64,000 nt of DNA from Maribacter antarcticus DSM 21422 (GTDB taxonomy: Bacteria > Bacteroidota > Bacteroidia > Flavobacteriales > Flavobacteriaceae): NCBI RefSeq assembly GCF_000621125.1, contig NZ_JHZC01000004.1:434001-498000 (forward strand), given 5' to 3'. Positions 1 to 8,096 of the stretch are shown piece by piece (the first letter of the stretch is position 1; each line of letters starts with the position of its first letter). Position numbers and translations under genes: made by a program. The notes under the pieces were generated by a model. The model saw nothing but the letters and a program-made list of their open reading frames with translations. It was not told the DNA's origin and ran no database searches.

Positions 1-430
1 TAGTATTGGTATTCCTGACACGAAACTGTTCCGTCTCTAAAACTGAAACATTGACCGTACCTTCCCGAACTTTTTGTGATTTGGATTTGCCAATTACGGT
101 AACCTCGGACAAAGCCGCAGTTGCCTCTTTACGTATTATTTCTAGTCGTATCTGCTGATTCGTCATTAGAGAGACCCTCTTACCTAGGGTTTGGAAACCG
201 ATGGAAGAGAATTTCAAGGTATATTGTTTTTCTACTGCTAGGCTAAAACCAAAGTACCCTGAAACATCTGTGCTGGTATAGTTCCCATCTGGATTCAATT
301 GAACCGTAATGTCTTGCAAGGGATTTCCGCTTTCGTCCATAACATTTCCTGAGATTTCTGTTTTCTGGGCATGTAAAACTTTCGCAATTATCAGAGATGT
401 AGTTAGTATAAGAATGGTTTTAATGTTCAT
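1..430 (-). CDS. TonB-dependent receptor, N-terminal part (runs off window)
   Basis: Reading from the ATG at 430 towards position 1 gives a signal peptide (MNIKTILILTTSLIIAKVLHAQ), then a carboxypeptidase-regulatory-like beta-sandwich (about residues 23-100, with the typical EISGNVMDESGNPLQD and STDVSGYFGF segments), then the beginning of the plug (ALSEVTVIGKSKSQK). This layout is that of Bacteroidota outer-membrane TonB-dependent receptors, which import metal chelates, vitamins or glycans using the proton-motive force through TonB-ExbBD. The barrel lies outside the window, so the substrate cannot be read. It sits 14 bp downstream of the 179-aa gene and in the same direction as a COG0523 GTPase and an ABC exporter-like system, which makes a metal or metallophore substrate more likely than a glycan. 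There is no SusD-like partner on the visible side. Confidence 0.85.
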   Translation of the reverse strand, partial: MNIKTILILTTSLIIAKVLHAQKTEISGNVMDESGNPLQDITVQLNPDGNYTSTDVSGYFGFSLAVEKQYTLKFSSIGFQTLGKRVSLMTNQQIRLEIIRKEATAALSEVTVIGKSKSQKVREGTVNVSVLETEQFRVRNTNT

Positions 431-444
431 TAATTTTATTGAAA

Positions 445-984
445 TCAGTTGGTGCAAATTCCCTGTAGCAATATTGGCTGCAGGTTAACTTCATAAGCAT
501 TTAAAAAATTATCTTGTGTTGAGTCATACATATGTGCGCTCATTCGTATAACCTCTTTGCTAATATATGCACCTAAATAAGTGCTCTCTTTTAGACGGAT
601 AATCTGCCGTGCCAAATGATTTGCAAGCAGGAATTGCGTTTTACCTTTTGCACTAAGTGACCGAGTAGTTTTAGATTTTAGATTTGTATTACTAGGGACC
701 GAGTTGTTTTTCTCGGATTGCAATAAGGGTAATATCGAATTATGTAAAAATCCGTTGTAGTAGGGGTTGTCTATGGTACCGACGAAATGAATTTCAGATA
801 TATTTCTCCGCTGCAGTACCCTAATTATGTCTCCTTGCGTTGTTTTGTCCCAATTAAAAAACATACCTACGGACGTATAGAAATAGGAATTTCCTTTAAA
901 CCTCTTCCGAATTTGGGGTTCGATAAATTCGCTTGGACACACCAAGAACAATCTGTTTCCTTCAATTTCCCAATCCCTGCTCAT
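445..984 (-). CDS. Unknown 179-aa cytosolic protein beside the TonB receptor
   Basis: I do not recognise this protein with certainty. It has no signal peptide or membrane segment. The first 85 residues look like a compact alpha/beta domain (a beta strand NRLFLVCPSEF, the hydrophobic SYFYTSVGMFFNW and SEIHFVGTID); residues 90-115 are a polar linker; the C-terminal third is helical. The strand-helix layout faintly recalls small beta-carbonic-anhydrase-like proteins, but no Cys/His zinc-ligand set is visible, so this is only a suggestion. The gene is 14 bp upstream of the TonB-dependent receptor start and is probably co-transcribed with it. The 257 bp upstream (985-1241) separate it from the ABC permease and probably hold a promoter. 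The ATG at 984 is the first in-frame start of the conserved-looking region. Confidence 0.7.
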   Translation of the reverse strand: MSRDWEIEGNRLFLVCPSEFIEPQIRKRFKGNSYFYTSVGMFFNWDKTTQGDIIRVLQRRNISEIHFVGTIDNPYYNGFLHNSILPLLQSEKNNSVPSNTNLKSKTTRSLSAKGKTQFLLANHLARQIIRLKESTYLGAYISKEVIRMSAHMYDSTQDNFLNAYEVNLQPILLQGICTN

Positions 985-1241
985 ATTGTTATCATTTTAT
1001 AGTGGACATAAAAATGAAAAAGATTCACTCCAAATTCGTTGCGGTTGAAAGTCTTATTTATAATGATATATGCTACTTTGACCTCTACGTTGTTAGGTGC
1101 TATAAGGAAATAATCACCACTAATAATGGCGTTAATTACTCCTAAAATCTTTCTAGTCTTAACTCCTCCTTTTCTGCATTTTTGTAAATGTTTCAGCTTT
1201 TGTATACGTATAGTTTAAAGTTTGATGATGACTGTTTTTGG

Positions 1242-2672
1242 TTAAATAATGCTATGTTTTTCATCCGACGAAACATAAAAACGTAAAGCTCCGACCCCAA
1301 GAACCACTAATCCTGAACATAACAGTATCACCAATACGGAAGACTGGGATTGGTTGTTAATTGGTGTGTAAGTAAACTCCGGTAATTGACCATAATCCTC
1401 GGAACTGAAAGCTTGGTTGTTGTACAGCATTGGTAAAAAATGGTCGCGCCATTCCCCTGCGAAGACAATCACCCGATTGCGATATCCTTCATAAGATTCG
1501 CTGCCATTATCTGCCAGTTGATTCATAGATCTCTGCACTAAAATAGCTGGAGAAAGCCATGTAAAATGATCAAGTAACTGCTGTTGTTTTTGCAATTGAT
1601 TTTCGTACTTGGACAAAACTGGTTCCAACTCTTTTTTAATCAAATTCTGAGATGCCATGTAGCTGTGCCAAAACGAACGCTCCTGTGTAGTATCGTTGAC
1701 CGCATATTCAGGATGGTTTCTGAGGTAATTGTCCAAGATTACATCTTGGCGTTCCGTGGCCTCGGCCTTAATGGTTCGCATCTCATTAACCATTAAAGCG
1801 CGCGAGGGTATGGGATATAGGGTACTGCCCAATTGATTTAGTATAGAGGGAATCAATAGTACAAAAACCACCCATAAGCCCAATAGGGCGACTGCATTCT
1901 TTGCCGAGCTTTCTGCCCATAGGTTCACGGCAAAGGCGAGCGCAAACCAGAAGAGCACATAGGTCAAGCTAATGCCCAAAAAACTAAGAATTGCGCTAAA
2001 ATTGTTCGATACAGGAACTTGATTCGCTAAAAACACCAATAGTACCGTAGCTGTTGTAATTGCTGCTAGCCAGAAGAATCTGAGTGCTAATTTTTGCATT
2101 AGCCATTTATATAATAAAATAGGCTGTGCCGCCAATAGCCGAAGTGAGCCGCTTTCCCGTTCCGAGGAAAGTACATCATAGGAGAAAGCTATAATCAACA
2201 GGGGCAAAAGAAAAATGATGACAAAAGCAAGGTCAAAACTGCCAAAAAGTAATTGTACTGGACTGGTCATTTCAGAAAAATTAAGGGCAAGGTCGTCACC
2301 CCTAACTGTCGGCTTAACAAAATGTGTAAACATATCGCTCTGCCCCGTGGCCAAAAACGAAAGTTCGGATGGCGGTTTACTCGCCACTCTCGGATGATAA
2401 TTACCTACCGCCATGGGCGTATTTGGAATAGTCCAAGGACGGGCAGTTACTGTGAGGCCATGTTCCACCGAATCCAATAGTTTCAACATATTTTGGTCAG
2501 ACGTTCGTATCTCGGCAGTCACCTTTTCAATATCCGCCTTCCTTTTTTGTGTCTTCTGCTGCCCATTATAGGTAGCAAAACCAAATAGCATTATTAATAT
2601 GCCTATTAATACCTGTATCCATTTGCTGCGAAAAAGTAGTATCGATTCGTATTTGAAGTTATATCGTAACAT
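1242..2672 (-). CDS. ABC transporter permease, DUF3526 family (second of pair)
   Basis: Integral membrane permease of the ABC-2/NosY-like type with a DUF3526-like architecture: one N-terminal membrane segment (about residues 20-38), a periplasmic segment of roughly 100 residues, then a cluster of five hydrophobic segments and a second large soluble loop before a last C-terminal segment. The periplasmic-to-membrane transition carries the LLPLLIIAFSYDVLSSERESGSLR motif region typical of ABC-2 permeases (YDxLSxEREsGtLR). I start it at the internal ATG (MLRYNFKYE) at 2672 rather than the in-frame ATG 36 bp further upstream, because the upstream 12 residues (MVCYSLLLKKTT) look like translated noncoding sequence. 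With this start it overlaps the preceding permease gene by 14 bp, consistent with translational coupling. It presumably heterodimerises with that permease on the ATPase encoded upstream. Confidence 0.85.
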   Translation of the reverse strand: MLRYNFKYESILLFRSKWIQVLIGILIMLFGFATYNGQQKTQKRKADIEKVTAEIRTSDQNMLKLLDSVEHGLTVTARPWTIPNTPMAVGNYHPRVASKPPSELSFLATGQSDMFTHFVKPTVRGDDLALNFSEMTSPVQLLFGSFDLAFVIIFLLPLLIIAFSYDVLSSERESGSLRLLAAQPILLYKWLMQKLALRFFWLAAITTATVLLVFLANQVPVSNNFSAILSFLGISLTYVLFWFALAFAVNLWAESSAKNAVALLGLWVVFVLLIPSILNQLGSTLYPIPSRALMVNEMRTIKAEATERQDVILDNYLRNHPEYAVNDTTQERSFWHSYMASQNLIKKELEPVLSKYENQLQKQQQLLDHFTWLSPAILVQRSMNQLADNGSESYEGYRNRVIVFAGEWRDHFLPMLYNNQAFSSEDYGQLPEFTYTPINNQSQSSVLVILLCSGLVVLGVGALRFYVSSDEKHSII

Positions 2673-4080
2673 CGTTGTTTTTTTTAGTAGTAAAGAATAA
2701 CAGACCAAAGGAAAAAACAGCCCACAGTCCTAATATGCCGAAGTTGGAACGGTTGTTTTTCAGTATTTGGCCAAGCTCAGGAGGATTGTAGTCGAATGGT
2801 GGCAATTCTTGCCAAAACGCTGCGGTGGCCTTGTAGCCAATTTCTCCATATCTAGTGTTTTGAGCCGTATTGTTGTTCAAGAACTCTTGGGTGGCGATTC
2901 GATAATTTTCTGCCGCATCGGAAAAATCCCAATGCGTGGCATAGTCTGTCTGGGCGATGGCCATACTCAGAAAACGAGCTGGAAGAAATGGCGATAGCAA
3001 GGCCAAACTACGATAAGTTCCCGATTGGTTTTCATATTGTTCCTTGAGGTAGTTGTAATGCTTAAAATACACCTCGGCCTCGTGTTCTTCCCCTTTTTGT
3101 GCCAGATATGCGCTAAAATTGAAAGGGAGTTGTTGAAGACTATCTACTTCATATTCTGCTAAGACTTGTTCTTCCAACAATTTTGCCTCCTTGCTCCAAG
3201 GATTGTGTCCGTCAATACCTGCATCTTTATCCTTTAGCACATTTGCGGCAAATTCTTGCCGTGTAGGGTAGGGGTGCCTAGCCTCGGCAATATTACTCGC
3301 CGCCTTGGGAGCAGCCAAACAGGCAATAATCCAAAGAGAGAGGGAAATAACCAAAGAGATTCCAGAACGTTTGGTCCATTGGGAAACCCAGAGTACCAAA
3401 TTGGTAAAAACAGCATAATAGAGTAGGTATACCAAGCCCAATACGAGTAATGAATTCCATTGAAACACCCCATAATCTTGTAGGTTGGACAATACGAGCC
3501 CCGCCAACAGCAAGAGCACCACCGTTATGGTCAAAACCGGTAAAAATAAGGCTGTCCATTTGCCCAAAACAATCTTCCAACCTTTGGCTCCTGAACTTTT
3601 TATCAAGGCATGTGTTCCTAGTTCCCGTTCTTTGGTAAACGCATTGTAACCCAATAAAACAATAAGTAAGGGTATGATGAAGAGTAAAATGAAATCGGGT
3701 GTTAAATCTCCAAAGCGAGCTAGTCCGGTCTGGTCGGTCGCTGCGCTGAACTGTGCCTCGTTTCGTTTGTGCGCTTCCAAAAAGATTGATGTGCCTACAT
3801 ATTTATCCACTCCCTGATCTACCAATGATAAGGGATATTTTGGTTTAAAAGCATAGGTACCATAATGTGCTGCCGAATGGGGGTTCTTTTCGCCCTGATT
3901 ATCCCATACCTCACGTTCGCTGACCTTGGCAGCGGCATAATCGGCATTGGTTTTTTGATACTGTTGGCTGCTGATCCAAACGGCGATGCCTAAAAGCAGG
4001 AGCACAATTAACAAACTGGTGCGAACCCTACCGTCCCTGAACAATTCCTTTAGTTCCTTGTTGATGGTTTTCCGTATCAT
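2659..4080 (-). CDS. ABC transporter permease, DUF3526 family (first of pair)
   Basis: A 473-aa membrane protein with the same layout as its downstream neighbour: N-terminal membrane helix (about residues 20-38), a periplasmic region to about residue 125, then several membrane segments starting at DFILLFIIPLLIVLLGYNAF, and the ABC-2 signature FTKERELGTHALIKSS. A large loop of about 170 residues precedes the last membrane helix (about 445-462). The pair of DUF3526-like permeases with one ATPase is a recurrent Bacteroidota arrangement. It is often found beside TonB receptors, and its transported substrate is not established. The start codon overlaps the end of the ATPase gene by 4 bp (ATGA type), so the three ABC genes are translationally coupled. 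Confidence 0.87.
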   Translation of the reverse strand: MIRKTINKELKELFRDGRVRTSLLIVLLLLGIAVWISSQQYQKTNADYAAAKVSEREVWDNQGEKNPHSAAHYGTYAFKPKYPLSLVDQGVDKYVGTSIFLEAHKRNEAQFSAATDQTGLARFGDLTPDFILLFIIPLLIVLLGYNAFTKERELGTHALIKSSGAKGWKIVLGKWTALFLPVLTITVVLLLLAGLVLSNLQDYGVFQWNSLLVLGLVYLLYYAVFTNLVLWVSQWTKRSGISLVISLSLWIIACLAAPKAASNIAEARHPYPTRQEFAANVLKDKDAGIDGHNPWSKEAKLLEEQVLAEYEVDSLQQLPFNFSAYLAQKGEEHEAEVYFKHYNYLKEQYENQSGTYRSLALLSPFLPARFLSMAIAQTDYATHWDFSDAAENYRIATQEFLNNNTAQNTRYGEIGYKATAAFWQELPPFDYNPPELGQILKNNRSNFGILGLWAVFSFGLLFFTTKKNNDVTI

Positions 4081-4793
4081 GAGGCGATTGTTTTGTATTC
4101 CATCGTATCTAAATAGGCCTTTTCTAATTGGGAAAGTGAGATTGCATCTGCCACAAACTGTTGTTTCAGTTGTCCATCTTTCATAATACCGATGTGGGTG
4201 GCGACTTCCTTGGCACGGAAAAGGTCGTGTGTGGCCATTAGGGTAGCCACTCCTTTTGCTCTCAGTTTTTGGAGCAAATGGCCAAACTCATTACTCGCTT
4301 TTGGATCTAGGCCAGAGGTAGGCTCGTCAAGCAGTAGTACCTTGGCATCCTTTGCGAGTGCTATTGCAATACCTACCTTTTGGCGCATGCCCTTTGAGAA
4401 ACTACTAATCCTTTTATGAAAAGCATCAGATTGGAGTCCTGCTTCCTCTAAAAATTCCTCCAATTGTGTTTTATTCAAATTTTTACCCCCAATTCCAGAG
4501 AAATAATCCAGATTTTCTACTGCGCTCAGGCTTGGGTACAACATCAGATTTTCTGGGATATAGGCTAAAAATCTCTTGGTTTCCAAAAGGTTTTCCTGAA
4601 CGTCCAATTGATTGATAAAGGCACTTCCCGAGCTAGGTTGGATAAAACCTAATAACAAGTTAATCGTAGTAGTTTTTCCAGCACCGTTTGCACCCAAAAG
4701 GCAATAGATTTCACCTTCTTTTACCCGCAGTTCTAAGTGGTCCAAAGCGGTAAAGTCACCGTACTTTTTCGTGAGATTGTTTGTGATAATCAT
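4077..4793 (-). CDS. ABC transporter ATP-binding protein
   Basis: ATPase subunit of the two DUF3526-type permeases downstream. Walker A is GANGAGKTT (about residue 36), the ABC signature is FSKGMRQKVGIA, Walker B is VLLLDEPTSGLDP and the switch His lies in MATHD. The sequence resembles the CcmA/NosF group that serves ABC-2 exporters. I use the ATG at 4793 (MIITNNLTKKYGDF), which begins exactly where this family normally begins. The in-frame ATG at 4823 would add ten unrelated residues and overlap the GTPase gene. It lies 13 bp after the COG0523 gene, in one minus-strand operon. Confidence 0.92.
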   Translation of the reverse strand: MIITNNLTKKYGDFTALDHLELRVKEGEIYCLLGANGAGKTTTINLLLGFIQPSSGSAFINQLDVQENLLETKRFLAYIPENLMLYPSLSAVENLDYFSGIGGKNLNKTQLEEFLEEAGLQSDAFHKRISSFSKGMRQKVGIAIALAKDAKVLLLDEPTSGLDPKASNEFGHLLQKLRAKGVATLMATHDLFRAKEVATHIGIMKDGQLKQQFVADAISLSQLEKAYLDTMEYKTIAS

Positions 4794-4806
4794 GTCGTTT
4801 CTTGTT

Positions 4807-6024
4807 TTAATGTGCGTTGGCAAGGCCGGAGGGAATAGGCCAATTATCCTCTTTAGGCCACTTTTCCACGTTCCATTTGCTTAGTTCGTTTTCGGTAAGC
4901 AAACAACCTTCTAATTGTTTAATTATAGCTTCTTTGTCAATGTATTGACCAATAAAGACCAGTTCTACCTTTCTGTCCCCGAAAGGAATTTCCCATTCTG
5001 ATTCTATCATTTTTTGATTATCAACGAAAGCGGCATAATTGATACGCTCCTTGAAGGGCATGGATGCCCACCAAACTCCAGCTGGATCTGTCTTTAGCGA
5101 TTCACCTGCAGAACTCCAGATTAGTGCCTCGTTAGGTCGTGTAGCAATCCAGAAAAGGCCTTTGCTGCGTATAATTGAAGTTGGAAACTGAGCCTTAGTA
5201 AAGTTTAGAAAGCGTTCTTGGTGAAAAGGCTTTTTACTGCGGAAGACGAACGGACCGATTCCGTATTCCTCTGTTTCGGAGAGATGCTCGTTTTCTAGTT
5301 CGCGGATCCAACCTGCAGAATTTTCAGCCTCTTCAAAATCGAAAAGATTGGTGTTCAACAGCTCCAGTAAGGGTACTTTGGAGTTTGTGGAAGGGAGTAT
5401 TCGCGCCCCGGGGTTTAATTTGTGAAGGATATCGTATAGATTGCGTAGTTCTTCCTCGGTTACCAGATTAGCCTTATTCAATAGGAGTACATTGGCAAAT
5501 TCTACTTGATCGGTCAGCAAGTTTACAATAGTCCGGTCGTCACCCTCAATATCGCTCAGTTTCCGGTCTACTAGGTATTCTGGACTAGAAAAATCCTTTA
5601 AAAAATTAAAGGCATCCACTACCGTAACCATGGTATCGACATAGCTAAAACGGCTTAGGTCAATGCTACCGTCCTCACTTTCAAAACTAAAGGTCTGTGC
5701 CACGGGAATAGGTTCCGAAATGCCAGTACTTTCAATCAACAGGTAATCGAACCGATTTTTTTTGGCCAATTTTTCAACTTCGACCATTAGATTTTCCCGC
5801 AGTGTGCAGCAGATACAACCGTTTGACATTTCTACTAGCCGTTCCTCGGTTCTAGAAAGAGTATTTTCATTTTTTACAATTTGGGCGTCAATATTGACCT
5901 CGCTCATATCGTTAACGATTACAGGCACTTTTAGGCCCTCTTTATTATGTAGTATATGATTGAGCAGGGTTGTCTTGCCCGCGCCCAAAAAACTGCTCAA
6001 CACGGTTACTGGTAATTTCTTCAT
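4807..6024 (-). CDS. COG0523-family GTPase, putative zinc metallochaperone (CobW/ZigA-like)
   Basis: G3E-family P-loop GTPase of 405 aa. Walker A is FLGAGKTTLL at residues 11-20, the metal-binding motif is GCICCTL (about 69-75, the CxCC signature of COG0523), and the guanine-specificity motif is NKAN. A CobW C-terminal domain follows (about 265-390, with HQERF and GLFWIATRP). Proteins of this family deliver or allocate zinc, cobalt or iron to apo-proteins; many are derepressed on zinc starvation. Here it is the first gene of a run leading into an ABC system and TonB receptor, which supports a metal-starvation role. That is inference: no Zur box consensus can be verified by eye, although an inverted repeat sits about 90-120 bp upstream of the start. 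Confidence 0.9.
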   Translation of the reverse strand: MKKLPVTVLSSFLGAGKTTLLNHILHNKEGLKVPVIVNDMSEVNIDAQIVKNENTLSRTEERLVEMSNGCICCTLRENLMVEVEKLAKKNRFDYLLIESTGISEPIPVAQTFSFESEDGSIDLSRFSYVDTMVTVVDAFNFLKDFSSPEYLVDRKLSDIEGDDRTIVNLLTDQVEFANVLLLNKANLVTEEELRNLYDILHKLNPGARILPSTNSKVPLLELLNTNLFDFEEAENSAGWIRELENEHLSETEEYGIGPFVFRSKKPFHQERFLNFTKAQFPTSIIRSKGLFWIATRPNEALIWSSAGESLKTDPAGVWWASMPFKERINYAAFVDNQKMIESEWEIPFGDRKVELVFIGQYIDKEAIIKQLEGCLLTENELSKWNVEKWPKEDNWPIPSGLANAH

Positions 6025-6112
6025 TATGAATTATTAAAATGTGAGAGAAGGGTTTGCGGGAAAAATGTAGATTTTCCCACTAATTCTTGAAGAATAAACA
6101 CGGACTACCAAA

Positions 6113-6144
6113 TACATATCTACATTACTATTTAATGATATGTA
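6113..6144. promoter_or_regulatory. Inverted repeat upstream of the COG0523 gene
   Basis: TACATATC (6113-6120) and GATATGTA (6137-6144) are perfect 8-bp inverted arms separated by 16 bp. They lie between the COG0523 GTPase and the upstream small-protein gene. An operator for a metalloregulator such as Zur or Fur is possible, but the long spacer is not typical. A chance repeat in AT-rich DNA cannot be excluded. Confidence 0.3.
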
Positions 6145-6218
6145 CGACGAACGCATCATCAATAGCATAAAAGCTTTGAGCTGTTAAAATATGGTATTTC
6201 TTAATTTATAAGCCGTAG

Positions 6219-6533
6219 TTATCCCACCAGTAACTGTGGTGGAGGCTTATTGTATACAGAGGTGGGTGAAACTATTTTCGCAAGTGGGCTGTTGTATGAA
6301 CGGAACACGATAGCGGTACTAGGGACAAAAACAACGTTTATGCCAACCGGTGTAGCGTCCTGTAGATATACATTAAACTGATGTGAATTTGCAGTAATAT
6401 AACATTGTTCGCAAGAGACTGGAACGTCGTCGTCAGATATATGTTCGAAAGCATGCAAATCTGCAACCCTTGGTAAAAGGAAGACAACCAAAAACAGTAA
6501 GGCAGTAAAATAGTTACGTATTGGCCTTTGCAT
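6219..6533 (-). CDS. Small secreted or anchored Cys-pair protein of a metal locus
   Basis: A 104-aa protein with an N-terminal hydrophobic segment (about residues 8-25, ending near LPRVADLHA) that acts as signal peptide or anchor. It is followed by AFEHISDDD, a CEQC pair (about residues 40-43), HQF and a C-terminal Pro-rich tail NKPPPQLL. Small flavobacterial proteins with this plan (His/Asp patch, CxxC, PPP tail) are commonly found next to metal-related TonB receptors and resemble the HYC_CC_PP type. I infer a periplasmic metal-binding or accessory role, which has not been shown. It lies 194 bp upstream of the COG0523 gene on the same strand and could lead the operon. Confidence 0.7.
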   Translation of the reverse strand: MQRPIRNYFTALLFLVVFLLPRVADLHAFEHISDDDVPVSCEQCYITANSHQFNVYLQDATPVGINVVFVPSTAIVFRSYNSPLAKIVSPTSVYNKPPPQLLVG

Positions 6534-6721
6534 TATTTATTATTACAGATAGTATAAAATTAATCATTTTATGTTGATTAAAATCGTACGATAGCATAAT
6601 TTTTTAGAAACCTGTCGTATTTTAAGAATTAAAATAGACCTGATTATCGCAAATACTTTTACTTTATTTTTCTCCAGAACCTCTACTATAGCTTAGAATT
6701 AAATACTGTTGAATAAATAAT

Positions 6722-7214
6722 ATACCTACGAAATACGTACTTATTTGCGCTGTTATCTTATCAGTTATTTCCTGTAAACAAAACCCAGCAGAAACTGCTG
6801 AGCATAAAGAAATGGTGGCAACTCATGCTGCTATCGAAATGGCTCATGAAAAAATGACCGCGGAACATGATGCAATGTAAAGATAACCACGAAGAAATGA
6901 TAGCTGCTCATGCTGCCATTGAAAATGATTCATTACACCTTGAAATAGAAAAACAACATAGTGCTTTACTTGCAAAACACCAAGGGCTTATGGATTTACA
7001 TACTGCCCTTTTGGACAAATATTCTGAACTAGAAACTAAGCACGCTGCTGGTGAGGTTACAATGTATGAAATGAAAGAAGAACACATGGCGATGACTTCA
7101 GAACATGAAAACATGGAAAAAGAACATCAAACCTTACTTTCTGAACATGAAATAATTGCTGAGGAAGATAAGAATATGATGATGGAAGATGCTGAGAAAG
7201 CTATGGAGAATTAA
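6722..7214 (+). pseudogene. His/Glu/Met-rich coiled-coil lipoprotein gene, broken
   Basis: Two adjoining open stretches in different frames form one protein. The first (frame of 6722-6880) reads ..KYVLICAVILSVISCKQNPAE.., a lipoprotein signal peptide with lipobox VISC, followed by EHKEMVATHAAIEMAHEKM. It ends at TAA 6878-6880. The second (6867-7214) continues the same repeat style (HEEMIAAHAAIE, LLSEHE). Skipping one T at 6878 joins them as ..AEHDAM-KDNHEEM... No ATG opens the first part; the codon where one is expected (before PTKYVLIC) is ATA at 6722-6724. So both a lost start and a 1-nt insertion are visible. The downstream ATG at 6867 could still yield a 115-aa cytosolic fragment without signal. 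The intact form would be an envelope lipoprotein with a long amphipathic helix rich in His and Met, possibly metal-binding. Confidence 0.75.
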
Positions 7215-7239
7215 CTTGATATTTCAATAAATCTCAGTC

Positions 7240-7266
7240 AAAGGGCCATTACGGCCCTTTTTTATT
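7240..7266 (+). terminator. Rho-independent terminator after the coiled-coil lipoprotein
   Basis: Stem AAAGGGCC (7240-7247) and GGCCCTTT (7253-7260), loop ATTAC, followed by a T-rich run. It sits 25 bp after the stop at 7214. Confidence 0.85.
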
Positions 7267-7485
7267 TTTAAGATATACTGATATTCTATTCAACAAAAAT
7301 CAGAATTAAAAGTTAGCTCCCGAACCTTGAAAAACTCATTCGAACCCTCGGAGTTAACATTTTGAATATGTTAAAGTTTGAAAAATATATAAATGGTTTT
7401 TAAAGTTTTACTTGTAGCAAAAATTTCTAACTCCGTTTTAAGGTAAAAACATTTTTATCTTTAAATTTACAGTTAAATAACTGTA

Positions 7486-7543
7486 GTTCAAGTAGTTGAA
7501 AATTAGATGCGTAGTTTGGTGCTTAATTTTCATTTACTTGAAC
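7486..7543. repeat. Long near-perfect hairpin inside copy A
   Basis: The 5' arm at 7486-7505 (GTTCAAGTAgtTGAAAATTA) pairs with the 3' arm at 7524-7543 with only a two-base mismatch, leaving a loop of about 18 nt. The related element at 8832-9155 lacks this hairpin. Confidence 0.75.
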
Positions 7544-7601
7544 TCAATATGCTGACAATCAATATACTTTAAAATAATGGATAGTTCCTCTTTCTCCGCT
7601 G

Positions 7602-7640
7602 AAAAGCCCTGTAAACATTTTGTTTACAGGGCTTTTTTTT
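7602..7640 (+). terminator. Strong rho-independent terminator, copy A
   Basis: A perfect 15-bp stem, AAAAGCCCTGTAAAC (7602-7616) with GTTTACAGGGCTTTT (7622-7636), loop ATTTT, then a T run to 7640. No plus-strand protein gene precedes it for over 300 bp, so it most likely ends a noncoding transcript. Confidence 0.9.
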
Positions 7641-7721
7641 GTTTTGGATATTTACGTTATCCAAGTATGGGTCTGTTTTACGTTGCTTGTTTGAAAACCC
7701 ACCTTTATTTGAACTTTAGTT

Positions 7722-8078
7722 TTAGCTAAGTTCTTTATTATTTACAGTAGTTGATTTATTTAATAACTTATCTGAAACCTTATATGTGGCTGAATACTGA
7801 AGGTTAGGTTGTTGTTTTTTGAATTCAGAAAATGCCTTTTTATACCATTTTGAATCCGTCGCTTTTTTCCTAAAGTCTTCATTTATTTTTATATCAATGG
7901 AGTTCCCTTCAAAACGAGGTTCAATTCCATATATTCCAATTCCTAACTTCTCGATTCGCTCTAAGACTATTTCAAAATCTGATTCGGAAAAATAGCCTTT
8001 AGAATCACCTTCAAATCCATCATTAAGGTTTTCTAAGTTTAGAAAGATATTTTTTTCAATAAATTCTGTTTTTTCCAT
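7722..8078 (-). CDS. Unknown 118-aa protein
   Basis: I do not recognise this protein. Starting at the second ATG (8078, MEKTEFIEKNIFLNLENLND) it is acidic, soluble and without signal or membrane segment. Residues 1-60 look like an alpha/beta fold (SESDFEIVLERIEKLGIGIYGIEPRF), and the C-terminal part has the aromatic-rich KWYKKAFSEFKKQQPNLQYSATY. The in-frame ATG at 8096 would add MLLIHI only. It stands alone in a gene-poor stretch between the two terminator-ended elements. Its composition is ordinary for a small Bacteroidota protein, so it is probably real. Confidence 0.55.
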   Translation of the reverse strand: MEKTEFIEKNIFLNLENLNDGFEGDSKGYFSESDFEIVLERIEKLGIGIYGIEPRFEGNSIDIKINEDFRKKATDSKWYKKAFSEFKKQQPNLQYSATYKVSDKLLNKSTTVNNKELS

Positions 8079-8096
8079 AATATGTATTAGTAACAA

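Larger units (their letters stand above)
7321..7640 (+). ncRNA. Putative small-RNA element, copy A
   Basis: No protein-coding frame is visible, yet the stretch ends in a strong terminator and has a diverged relative at 8832-9155. Conserved blocks at matching spacing are TCGAACCCTCGGAGTT (7340-7355; 14/16 identical to 8851-8866), TTAAAGTTTG (7371-7380; promoter-like, 31 bp from the first block in both copies) and a 25-bp block at 7581-7605 (22/25 identical to 9074-9098). That last block immediately precedes the terminator hairpin in copy A and lies 13 bp before it in copy B. Copy A also has a 58-nt hairpin (7486-7543). I infer a transcribed noncoding RNA. A structural match to known flavobacterial RNA families (flavo-1, 6S-Flavo) has not been tested. 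Confidence 0.45.

Noticed and set aside
445-1145. Plus-strand open frames opposite the 179-aa gene
   Set aside because: They mirror the minus-strand gene and show no family features or plausible start context.
3234-3580. Hydrophobic 79- and 95-aa minus-strand frames inside the permease gene
   Set aside because: Out-of-frame reading of membrane-segment codons of the DUF3526 permease.
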